Below are positions 46,148 to 53,364 of a DNA stretch of 64,000 nt, one piece after another; the stretch's first letter is position 1, and each line of letters opens with the position of its first letter. Under the pieces are notes generated by a model. The model did not search any database, was not told the DNA's origin, and worked only from the letters and a program-made list of their open reading frames with translations. The stretch spans positions 24,008-88,007 of the forward strand of contig NZ_FQUP01000009.1 of NCBI RefSeq assembly GCF_900129325.1, read 5' to 3'. The stretch comes from Kaistia soli DSM 19436. Its GTDB lineage: Bacteria > Pseudomonadota > Alphaproteobacteria > Rhizobiales > Kaistiaceae. The position numbers were made by a program, and so were the translations under genes.

Positions 46148-47641
46148 CTAGAGCGACGGGCGCGCGGCCTCGTCCAGCTCCAGAGCGCGCTTCTTGGCGC
46201 TCTCGGCGCGAACGACATCCACCGTCCGCACGTCGCGCCGCGCGGCACCCTGCCAGTCGCGCGTCTTGACCGTCGCCTTGGCGAGTCGCGACTTGGCGTC
46301 GTCGATCACATGCGCAAACTGCGGCAGCCACTTCGCCTGGGCGACGACCATCTCGTCGACCATCTGCCAGACTTCGTCCGGCGAGCAGATCGCGCCGACC
46401 AGCGGATCATGCAGCACGGCGAGCTTCAGCAGGTCGAGATCGCCGGTGACGGCGGCATGCACCGACATGCGCTGGACGTTGATCGAGGCGAGGCAGGTCG
46501 CGGCGCAGGCCTCGGGCAGCGTAATGCCGGAGGCCATGTTGATGCCGAAGCGATCGACGAAGCCGGGCGACTCGATGATGGCGTCATCAGGCAGATTGGT
46601 GATGACGCCGTTGTTCTTGACGTTGAAATGGCCGCGATAGACGCGCCCGGTCTCGAGCGCCTCGAGGATATGGCTCGCATGCTCGCTCGAGCGCTTTGAA
46701 TGATCGAGCGGCTTGCCGGCTTCCTCGACAAAGCGCGGGAAGTCTGTTTCGAACCAGTTCCGCGATTCCGTCGAATAGCGGAGATAGCCGCCGGTCTCGC
46801 CATGGATCCAGTCGGACATGTCGATCCAGCGCTCGATCTCGTCCGGACGCTTGCGATACCAGGGCAGGTATTCGGACAAGTGGCCGTTCGATTCCGTCGA
46901 GTAGACGCCGAAGCGCTTCAGGACGTCGATGCGGACCTTTTCCTGGCTCGAATAGACCGGATGCGCCTCGAAGGCCGCGAGCAGTTCGTCCTTGCCGACC
47001 TTGCGCCCCTTGAAACGGACATCGATGAACCAGGTCTGGTGATTGATGCCGGAGCAGATGAAGTCGAGTTCGCCGGGCTTCGCGCCGAGGACGGTCGCGA
47101 TCTGCTCGCCACCATGCTGGACGCCGTGGCAGAGGCCGACCGTGTTGACCTTGCCATATTCGATGGCGGCCCACGTGTTCATCGCCATCGGGTTGGCGTA
47201 GTTGAGGAACATGGCGTCGGGCGCCGCAACCTCGCGTATATCCTTGCAGAAGTCGAGAATAGCCGGAATGTTGCGCTGGCCGTAGAGAATGCCGCCGGCG
47301 CAGATCGTATCGCCGACGCACTGGTCGACGCCGTATTTCAGGGGAATACGGATATCGTCGGCATAGGCTTCGAGGCCGCCGACGCGCACGCAACTGATGA
47401 TATATTTCGCACCCTCGACCGCGCGCCGCCGATCGGTCGTCGCGGTGATGCGGGTCGGAAGATTGTTCGCCTCGACGATCTTGTCGAGGATCTGCTGGAT
47501 CATCGAAAGATTGTGCTCACTGACGTCCGTCAGCGCGAATTCTACATCCCTGAGTTCGGGAACCGACACGATGTCGGTCATGAGCTTCTTGGTGAAGCCG
47601 ACGCTGCCTGCGCCGATGATAGCGATTTTCAGTCCGGCCAT
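46148..47641 (-). CDS. GH4 family glycosidase (second alpha-galactosidase-like enzyme)
   Basis: 497 aa, 42 residues longer than the MelA at the operon end, mainly by a charged C-terminal tail. NAD-binding motif IAIIGAGSVGFTKKLM; metal-site Cys-His in VGLCHGVQHGGEQ and the His in SGINHQTWFID. The two GH4 proteins share the fold but differ strongly, so they are not a recent duplication and may act on different linkages or on the 6-phosphate or oxidised forms. It is the first gene of the operon, divergent from the AraC regulator. Start ATG 47641 with GAGGGAG. Confidence 0.88.
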   Translation of the reverse strand: MAGLKIAIIGAGSVGFTKKLMTDIVSVPELRDVEFALTDVSEHNLSMIQQILDKIVEANNLPTRITATTDRRRAVEGAKYIISCVRVGGLEAYADDIRIPLKYGVDQCVGDTICAGGILYGQRNIPAILDFCKDIREVAAPDAMFLNYANPMAMNTWAAIEYGKVNTVGLCHGVQHGGEQIATVLGAKPGELDFICSGINHQTWFIDVRFKGRKVGKDELLAAFEAHPVYSSQEKVRIDVLKRFGVYSTESNGHLSEYLPWYRKRPDEIERWIDMSDWIHGETGGYLRYSTESRNWFETDFPRFVEEAGKPLDHSKRSSEHASHILEALETGRVYRGHFNVKNNGVITNLPDDAIIESPGFVDRFGINMASGITLPEACAATCLASINVQRMSVHAAVTGDLDLLKLAVLHDPLVGAICSPDEVWQMVDEMVVAQAKWLPQFAHVIDDAKSRLAKATVKTRDWQGAARRDVRTVDVVRAESAKKRALELDEAARPSL

Positions 47642-47810
47642 TCGCTCCCTCAATCGTCCCGGCCGCGCGCGGCCTCATCTCCGCTGGCTCGGCCCTGTCG
47701 CGGTCATCGACGCCGACAAGGCAGCAAGCCACCGCCTGGCGAGATTTCATGGTCCTCGCCGGCTGTCCGTGGCATTAGTTATTCCCAAGCCCCGATCGTC
47801 GACCAGAGAG

Positions 47811-47843
47811 ATTTTGTGCTTTCATGGGTAATTCTGTGCTCTC
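47811..47843 (+). promoter_or_regulatory. 20-bp-spaced direct repeat at the AraC regulator start
   Basis: ATTTTGTGCTTTC (47811-47823) and ATTCTGTGCTCTC (47831-47843) are identical at 11 of 13 positions and are spaced 20 bp, about two helical turns, as AraC-family sites usually are. The second copy lies within the proposed coding start, so it could serve autoregulation, or the true start may be ATG 47869. Confidence 0.45.
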
Positions 47844-48729
47844 GACACTGCAGGCTTATGCGCCGGCAATGAAGACCCTGTCGCTGCCGCGCGGCCGTCG
47901 CCATCTCCATTCGATGCCGACATCGAGCGGCTACGAGATCCGCGACCAGCCGCCTTATGCATGGGACGGCATGCAGCGGGGGCAGACGCCGTTCACCGTC
48001 CTGCAGCACACGATCTCGGGCGTCGGCCAGCTTCGCTACGAGCGACGAAGGTACAGGCTCAAGGCCGGCGACACGATGCTGGTGATCATCCCGCACAACC
48101 ACCGCTACTGGCTCGATCCCGGCGACCGGTGGGAGTATTTCTGGATTTCCATGCATGGGCGCGAAGCGCTGCGCATCCATCGCGAGATCCTGGCCGCGAA
48201 TGGTCCGGTCCTTCGCCTACGCCCAGAGACGATCGAGCACCTCGCCCGCTGCACGCTGCGCTTCGTCGAAGGCGAGGGCGAGACACCCGGCGCCGCCTCG
48301 GCGATCGCCTATGAGGCGGCGATGGCCTTGTTCGACGATGTCTTCGGCTCGCATCCGATGACCCCGACGGAAGACGACGCGATGAGCCGTGCCGTTCGCT
48401 TCATATTGGAGAACCTCGACAAGCCGATTGCAGTGCCGGACCTTGCCGACGTCGCCGGCCTCAGTCGTGCCCATTTCACCCGTGTCTTCACCGAGAGCGA
48501 AGGCCTTCCCCCGGCGGAATACGTACTGCAGCAACGCATGCGCCGCGCAGCGTCTCTGCTCGCGAGCGATGCGGCGATCACGGTCAAGGAGGCCGCGGTG
48601 CTGATCGGCTTCGAGGATCCCAACTACTTCGCCAAGGTGTTCCGCCGCGTCTTCGGCACCAGCCCGACGGAATTCCGGACGACGGGCATGTATGCGACCG
48701 TGTCAGGCCCAGACCGCCCCGGCTCGTGA
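47824..48729 (+). CDS. AraC family transcriptional regulator (AgpT-like)
   Basis: 301 aa. An N-terminal cupin-like sugar-binding domain (about 50-165; RYERRRYRLKAGDTMLVIIP) is followed by two C-terminal helix-turn-helix motifs (about 200-290; VPDLADVAGLSRAHFTRVFTE and VKEAAVLIGFEDPNYFAKVF). It is divergent from the alpha-galactoside operon, the same arrangement as agpT of S. meliloti, so it is the likely inducer-dependent activator. The ribosome binding site of ATG 47824 is weak; ATG 47869 is an alternative that would free the direct repeat to act upstream. Confidence 0.88.
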   Translation: MGNSVLSTLQAYAPAMKTLSLPRGRRHLHSMPTSSGYEIRDQPPYAWDGMQRGQTPFTVLQHTISGVGQLRYERRRYRLKAGDTMLVIIPHNHRYWLDPGDRWEYFWISMHGREALRIHREILAANGPVLRLRPETIEHLARCTLRFVEGEGETPGAASAIAYEAAMALFDDVFGSHPMTPTEDDAMSRAVRFILENLDKPIAVPDLADVAGLSRAHFTRVFTESEGLPPAEYVLQQRMRRAASLLASDAAITVKEAAVLIGFEDPNYFAKVFRRVFGTSPTEFRTTGMYATVSGPDRPGS

Positions 48730-48815
48730 TTAAGTCCTGACCACAGCCCCCGTGCAACGCACACGAAATGAGCACCCCAACTCTGATTGCATACAGTTCG
48801 CCGCGCCTTTCGTGC

Positions 48816-48831
48816 TGGCACAGGCTTTGCT
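48816..48831 (+). promoter_or_regulatory. sigma-54 (-24/-12) promoter
   Basis: TGGCAC-AGGCT-TTGCT matches the RpoN consensus TGGCAC-N5-TTGCW exactly, with the GG (48817-48818) and GC (48829-48830) at correct spacing. A transcript would begin at about 48841, just before the riboswitch aptamer. Nitrogen-dependent activation (probably NtrC) is inferred from the promoter class and from the nitrogen-assimilation genes downstream. Confidence 0.8.
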
Positions 48832-48841
48832 TTCCCTATGT

Positions 48842-48960
48842 CATTGAGTTGGTGGCTAGGGTTCCGGTTCCCGCGAGGGAGCGCTGGTCCGAGAGCTGCC
48901 GCCGGCGCGGGAGACATCCGCGCCGGGCACGGCGGGATAAAATCCCGGGAGACCTCAGTG
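48842..48960 (+). ncRNA. guanidine-I (ykkC) riboswitch aptamer
   Basis: Conserved segments of the ykkC class occur in order: CTAGGGTTCCGG at 48856-48867, GGTCCGAGAGC at 48886-48896, and ACGGCGGGAT then AAAATCCCGGGAGA at 48929-48952. The hairpin CGGGAT-AAA-ATCCCG and the flanking G/A-rich strand match. An outer stem can form between CATTGAG (48842-48848) and CTCAGTG (48954-48960). This class binds free guanidine and turns gene expression on. It lies in the 5' leader of the guanidine-assimilation operon, which supports the call independently. Confidence 0.92.
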
Positions 48961-48986
48961 GCCAGGCGTTGGCGACGGGTAGGTCT

Positions 48987-49030
48987 TTGCCAATTCCAGG
49001 TTCCAGTGAAACCCTGACCGGAGTTGGCAA
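48987..49030 (+). promoter_or_regulatory. riboswitch expression platform: helix covering the ribosome binding site
   Basis: UUGCCAAUUCC (48987-48997) can pair over 11 positions (one U-G wobble) with GGAGUUGGCAA (49020-49030), which contains the GGAG ribosome binding site and the first base of the AUG. Upstream GUUGGC (48968-48973) could compete for GCCAAU. Control would then be at translation rather than transcription. The complementarity is visible; the mechanism is inference. Confidence 0.6.
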
Positions 49031-50115
49031 TGCACGTCTCGAATCCCCTGAAGCGCAGCCTCGCCGCCGGCCTGATCGCCGCCGCGGTCACCGCCCTTTC
49101 GTTCACTGGCGCCGCGGAAGCCGCGCCCAAGAAGGACTTCAAGCTCGCCTGGTCGATCTATGTCGGCTGGATGCCATGGCAGTGGGCCGCCGATCAGGGC
49201 ATCGTCAAGAAGTGGGCCGACAAATACGGCATCACGATCGACGTCGTGCAGATCAACGACTATGTCGAATCGATCAACCAATACACGGCCGGCGGCTTCG
49301 ATGCGGTGACGCTGACCAATATGGACGGCCTGTCGATCCCAGCTGCCGGCGGCGTCGATACGACGGCCGTGCTGGTCGGCGACTTCTCCAACGGCAATGA
49401 TGCCGTCATCCTCAAGGACAAGAAGACTCTGGCCGATATCAAGGGCCAGAAGGTCAATCTCGTTGAGTTCTCGGTCTCGCACTACCTGCTGGCCCGCGCA
49501 CTTTCCACCATCGGCCTGACCGAAAAGGATCTCAGCGTTGTCTCGACCTCGGATGCCGACATGGTCGCCGCCTGGTCGACGCCCGATGTCACATCGGTAG
49601 TGACTTGGAATCCGATCGTCGCCGAGATCATGGCGACGCCGGGCGCCAACAAGGTGTTCGATTCCTCGCAGATCCCCGGCGAAATCATCGACCTGACGGC
49701 GGCCAACACCGCGACGCTCAAGGACAATCCGGACTTCGGCAAGGCGCTCGCCGGCGCCTGGTACGAGACGATGGCGATCATGTCGTCCGACACGCCGGAA
49801 GGGAAGGCAGCCCGAGAGGCGATGGGCAAAGCCTCCGGTACCGATCTCGCCGGCTATGAGGCCCAGCTCAAGGCGACGCGCATGTTCTTCAAGCCGGACG
49901 AGGCCGCTGCCTTCGCCAAGAGCCCAGAGATCAGTGCCACCATGGACCATGTCCGAGGCTTCCTCTTCGAACACGGCCTGCTCGGCAACGGCGCCGCCTC
50001 GCCTGACGTGGTCGGCATCGAGCTTGCCGATGGCAAGGTCCTCGGCGACGCCGGCAATGTGAAGTTCCGCTTCACCGACGCCTATATGGCGGACGCTGCT
50101 GCCGGAAAGCTCTGA
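49030..50115 (+). CDS. ABC transporter substrate-binding protein of the guanidine operon
   Basis: 361 aa periplasmic binding protein of the nitrate/taurine/urea type (NMT1/SsuA-like). The signal peptide is LKRSLAAGLIAAAVTALSF to AEAA, cleaved near residue 31. The core begins DFKLAWSIYVGWMPWQWAADQ. ATG 49030 has GGAG eight bases upstream; a TTG at 49024 is less likely. This family is the usual first gene of operons encoding urea carboxylase-like (guanidine carboxylase) enzymes; the riboswitch in its leader points to guanidine as ligand of the system. Confidence 0.9.
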   Translation: MHVSNPLKRSLAAGLIAAAVTALSFTGAAEAAPKKDFKLAWSIYVGWMPWQWAADQGIVKKWADKYGITIDVVQINDYVESINQYTAGGFDAVTLTNMDGLSIPAAGGVDTTAVLVGDFSNGNDAVILKDKKTLADIKGQKVNLVEFSVSHYLLARALSTIGLTEKDLSVVSTSDADMVAAWSTPDVTSVVTWNPIVAEIMATPGANKVFDSSQIPGEIIDLTAANTATLKDNPDFGKALAGAWYETMAIMSSDTPEGKAAREAMGKASGTDLAGYEAQLKATRMFFKPDEAAAFAKSPEISATMDHVRGFLFEHGLLGNGAASPDVVGIELADGKVLGDAGNVKFRFTDAYMADAAAGKL

Positions 50116-50138
50116 TGCGGGCGGCCCCCCTCACGCGG

Positions 50139-50159
50139 TCCCCGGGCTTTGCCCGGGGA
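50139..50159 (+). terminator. stem-loop after the guanidine binding-protein gene
   Basis: TCCCCGGGC-TTT-GCCCGGGGA is a perfect 9-bp stem with a 3-nt loop, 23 bp after the binding-protein stop and 20 bp before the permease ATG. No T-run. It matches the pattern at the other two binding-protein genes, suggesting attenuation or mRNA protection. Confidence 0.55.
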
Positions 50160-50179
50160 ACCGATCGGGAACCCACGCG

Positions 50180-51001
50180 ATGCGGCTGATCAATCGACGT
50201 CCCGCTCCGGGCGTGGCACGGCTGCTGGCGCTGGTGCCGTTCGTGCTGGTGATGGTTGCCTATCTCATCGGATCGGGCATCCGCCTCTCGGAGAATCCCT
50301 CCGACAAGCTGCTGCCTTCCTTTGCAAGCTTTGCCGCGGCCATCGACCGGATGGCGTTCCAGGTCGACCAGCGCACCGGCGATATCCTGCTGCTGGTCGA
50401 TACGGAGGCCAGCCTCTATCGCCTCTTTGCTGCGCTCGCCATCGCGGTCGCCATCGGCCTGGTGCTCGGGATCGTCATCGGGCTCCTGCCCTATTTCCGC
50501 GCCGGGCTCGGCAGCTTCGTCGCGGTCGTCTCCATGGTACCGCCGCTGGCGCTCCTGCCGATCCTCTTCATCACCATGGGCCTCGGCGAAGCCTCGAAGA
50601 TTGCGCTGATCGTCATCGGCGTCGCGCCATGCCTCGTCCGCGATGTCGCGCTGAGGGTCGGGGATCTGCCGCCGCAGCAATCGATCAAGGCCCAGACGCT
50701 CGGCGCCTCGACCTGGCAGATCGTGCTGCGCGTCGTGCTGCCCCAAACGCTGCCGCGCCTGATCGATTCCCTGCGCCTGCAGATCGGACCGGCCTGGCTG
50801 TTCCTGATCGCAGCCGAAGCCATCGCCTCGGAATCCGGTCTCGGCTACCGCATCTTCCTCGTCCGCCGCTATCTCGCGATGGACGTGATCCTGCCCTATG
50901 TCGCCTGGATCACGCTGCTCGCCTTCTTGATGGACCGGGCGCTCGCGATCCTGCAACGCCGCGCCTTCCCCTGGTTCGAAGCCGCACGGGCATCGGGATG
51001 A
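50180..51001 (+). CDS. ABC transporter permease of the guanidine operon
   Basis: 273 aa BPD_transp_1 permease with five to six hydrophobic segments. The cytoplasmic coupling loop reads QAQTLGAST-like: IKAQTLGASTWQIVLRVVLPQTLP, with the typical EAA Gly. The core helices include LAIAVAIGLVLGIVIGLLPYF. It is the single permease gene of the importer and probably works as a homodimer with the ATPase that follows 10 bp downstream. Confidence 0.9.
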   Translation: MRLINRRPAPGVARLLALVPFVLVMVAYLIGSGIRLSENPSDKLLPSFASFAAAIDRMAFQVDQRTGDILLLVDTEASLYRLFAALAIAVAIGLVLGIVIGLLPYFRAGLGSFVAVVSMVPPLALLPILFITMGLGEASKIALIVIGVAPCLVRDVALRVGDLPPQQSIKAQTLGASTWQIVLRVVLPQTLPRLIDSLRLQIGPAWLFLIAAEAIASESGLGYRIFLVRRYLAMDVILPYVAWITLLAFLMDRALAILQRRAFPWFEAARASG

Positions 51002-51011
51002 GGGGCGCGCC

Positions 51012-51848
51012 ATGAACGCCATCAGCGTCAAGGATGTCTGGAAGGAATATGACGGCCGCGTCATCCTCGAAAACATCAACCTGGAAATCGCGCCCCGCGC
51101 CTTCGTCGCGCTGGTCGGTCCTTCCGGCTGCGGCAAGACGACCTTCCTCCGCATGCTTCTCTCCGAGGAGCGGCCGGATCGCGGTTCGATCACCATTGCC
51201 CGCCAGCCATTGCCCGCCGAGCCCGGCGCCGACCGCGGCGTCGTGTTCCAGCGCTATTCGGTGTTTCCGCATCTGACGGTGCTTGGCAATGTCGTCCTGG
51301 GGCTCGAATTGAAGGCGGCCCCTCTCCTCGGGCGCCTGTTCGGATCCAGCCGGCGCGCCGCCGAGGATGAGGCGCGCGGCATGCTCGCCGCGGTCGGCCT
51401 CGCCGGCTCGGAGGAAAAGTACCCAGCGCAGCTCTCAGGCGGGATGCAGCAGCGTCTGGCCCTCGCGCAGGCGCTGATCGCAAAGCCGAAAGTCCTGCTG
51501 CTCGACGAGCCATTCGGCGCGCTCGATCCCGGCATTCGCGCCGAGATCCACGTGCTCATGCAGAAGCTCTGGCATGAGCGCCCGTTGACCGTCGTCATGG
51601 TGACGCATGACCTCTCCGAGGCGTTCTCGCTCGGAACCCGCGTCATTGCCTTCGAGCGGCGGCGCAACGAGCCGTCCGATGGCGGTCGCTACGGCGCCAC
51701 CATCACCCGCGATTTCGCGGTCTGGCCGAAGCGGATTGCCGGCGAGCCGAGACCGCCCAAGAAGAAATCCATGCCCGGCCGGGACGACCCGGTGCCGTTG
51801 ACGGGACCACTCCGGGACGACCCGGCCCTCCAAGGAGACGCGCCGTGA
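51012..51848 (+). CDS. ABC transporter ATP-binding protein of the guanidine operon
   Basis: 278 aa. Walker A VGPSGCGKTTFLRM (about residues 35-48), signature QLSGGMQQRLALAQALIA, Walker B VLLLDEPFGALD and switch His in VMVTHDLSEAF mark a nitrate/sulfonate-type importer ATPase. Beyond the domain is an atypical Pro/Asp-rich C-terminal tail (about 235-278) with no known motif. It overlaps the first UAAP gene by 4 bp, so uptake and metabolism genes are translationally linked. Confidence 0.92.
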   Translation: MNAISVKDVWKEYDGRVILENINLEIAPRAFVALVGPSGCGKTTFLRMLLSEERPDRGSITIARQPLPAEPGADRGVVFQRYSVFPHLTVLGNVVLGLELKAAPLLGRLFGSSRRAAEDEARGMLAAVGLAGSEEKYPAQLSGGMQQRLALAQALIAKPKVLLLDEPFGALDPGIRAEIHVLMQKLWHERPLTVVMVTHDLSEAFSLGTRVIAFERRRNEPSDGGRYGATITRDFAVWPKRIAGEPRPPKKKSMPGRDDPVPLTGPLRDDPALQGDAP

Positions 51849-52681
51849 ACGAGGCGATGCACCCGGCTTTGGACAAGGCCGCCGAAATCGAGGCCAACCG
51901 CAAGCGTTATGAGGAGCTGAAGGCGGCCGGCGATACCGCCGCGCCCCGCGCCCTGCCCCCGCCAACGCCGCGTGACACCGCACCGATCGCCGAAAGCGCG
52001 GTGATCCATCGCGAGACGATCCCGGGCGGCTGGTACACGACGCTGCGCCTGAAGGCCGGCACCGCACTGCGCCTCGTCAACACATCCGGTACATCAGGCG
52101 TTTCGTTGTTCGCCTGGAACGCAAACGACCCCAGCGAGCGTTACAACAGCGCCGACACGGTCAAGATCCAGTGGACGTCCGAACTCCGCAAGGGCCGCGT
52201 ACTGTTCTCCGACATGGGACGCGTGCTGTTCTCGATCATCGAGGACACGACCGGCGCGCATGACACCATCGTCGGCGGATCTACGCCGGCCTCGAATGCC
52301 CGCAAATATGGCGACGCCGCCCTCCGCTCGACCCGCGAGAACATGCTGCTCGCCGCCGGCAAGCACGGCCTCGGCCTTCGCGACCTCGCACCGGTGATCA
52401 CATTCTTCGCGCCTGTCATCGTCGATGCGTCGGGGCGCCTAGTCTGGCGTGACGGTGTCGTCGGCACCGGCGATTTCGTCGATCTCCGTGCCGAGATGGA
52501 CGTCATCATCGCACTCTCCAACTGCCCACACCCGCTGGCGCCGGATGCGCGTTTCGCGCCGGGCCCCATCGAGGCGATCGTCCACGCGCCGCCAGTTGCT
52601 GCCGAGGATGACCTCTGCCGAACCGCGACAGCCGAAGCCCGCCGCGGCTTCGATAACAACGCCCGCCAAGCGCGCATCTGA
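51845..52681 (+). CDS. UAAP-family (DUF1989) carboxyguanidine deiminase subunit
   Basis: 278 aa urea-amidolyase-associated protein of the DUF1989 family. Such proteins occur in pairs; the heterodimer (CgdAB) hydrolyses carboxyguanidine to allophanate. This longer member opens with an extra 50 residues, then GWYTTLRLKAGTALRLVNTSGTSGVSLF and LSNCPHPLA at the end of the fold. It lacks the cysteine cluster of its partner, which suggests a structural rather than catalytic role. The next gene starts 13 bp downstream. Confidence 0.88.
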   Translation: MNEAMHPALDKAAEIEANRKRYEELKAAGDTAAPRALPPPTPRDTAPIAESAVIHRETIPGGWYTTLRLKAGTALRLVNTSGTSGVSLFAWNANDPSERYNSADTVKIQWTSELRKGRVLFSDMGRVLFSIIEDTTGAHDTIVGGSTPASNARKYGDAALRSTRENMLLAAGKHGLGLRDLAPVITFFAPVIVDASGRLVWRDGVVGTGDFVDLRAEMDVIIALSNCPHPLAPDARFAPGPIEAIVHAPPVAAEDDLCRTATAEARRGFDNNARQARI

Positions 52682-52694
52682 GGGAGGAACCGCC

Positions 52695-53360
52695 ATGAAC
52701 CAGACCCAAGCGGGCTTCCTCGCCCTCCCCGCCGGCCTTGACCCAGCCAAGGCGATCTATGACTTCACCATTCCCGCCAACAAGCCCTGGACAGGCGTGG
52801 TTCGGCGCGGCCAGATCCTGCGCATCATCGATCTCGAGGGACAGCAGGCGGTCGACACGCTGTTCTACAGCCTTGCCGACACCAGCGAGCGCTACAGCGC
52901 GCAGGACACCATCCTCGAACAGGGCGCGCCTTACGTCACCACTGGAACGCGGCTCATCTCCAATATCGGCAACGTCATGGCGACCGTCGTCGCCGACACC
53001 TGCGGCCGGCACGACACGTCGGCCGGCGCCTGCTCCTGCGAGGCGAACACCGTCCGCTTCGGGCATCACACGCGCTACATGCATGCCTGCCGCGAAAACT
53101 TCATCATCGCCATGGCCGCGCATGACATGACCAAGCGCGACATCGTGCCGAACATCAACTTCTTCATGAACGTCCCGATCGAACCCGATGGAAAGCTTGC
53201 CATTGTCGATGGTGTCTCGCAGCCGGGCGACCATGTCGACATCCTCGCCGCAATGGACATCATCTGCGCGATCTCCAACTGCCCGCAGGTCAACAATCCC
53301 TGCAACGGCTTCAATCCGACGCCGGTGCGCGTGATGATTTTCGATCCGGCGGTCGCATAA
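52695..53360 (+). CDS. UAAP-family (DUF1989) carboxyguanidine deiminase subunit, second
   Basis: 221 aa partner of the preceding gene. The shared motifs are GVVRRGQILRIIDLEGQQAVDTLFY and AISNCPQVNNPCNGF. Unlike its partner it has a Cys- and His-rich segment (VVADTCGRHDTSAGAC to MHACRENF, about 95-140) likely to bind a metal and form the active site. ATG 52695 is preceded by GGGAGG. The family was named from urea amidolyase operons before the guanidine pathway was known. Confidence 0.9.
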   Translation: MNQTQAGFLALPAGLDPAKAIYDFTIPANKPWTGVVRRGQILRIIDLEGQQAVDTLFYSLADTSERYSAQDTILEQGAPYVTTGTRLISNIGNVMATVVADTCGRHDTSAGACSCEANTVRFGHHTRYMHACRENFIIAMAAHDMTKRDIVPNINFFMNVPIEPDGKLAIVDGVSQPGDHVDILAAMDIICAISNCPQVNNPCNGFNPTPVRVMIFDPAVA

Positions 53361-53364
53361 CACC

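Larger units (their letters stand above)
48730..49029 (+). other. 300-bp regulatory leader of the guanidine operon
   Basis: This gap between the AraC gene and the guanidine-operon binding protein contains no gene. It carries a -24/-12 promoter, a riboswitch aptamer and a downstream helix that pairs with the ribosome binding site. A GTGC-AAC-GCAC element at 48752-48762, about 55 bp upstream of the promoter, could be an enhancer-type site, but the match to NtrC sites is weak. Confidence 0.7.
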
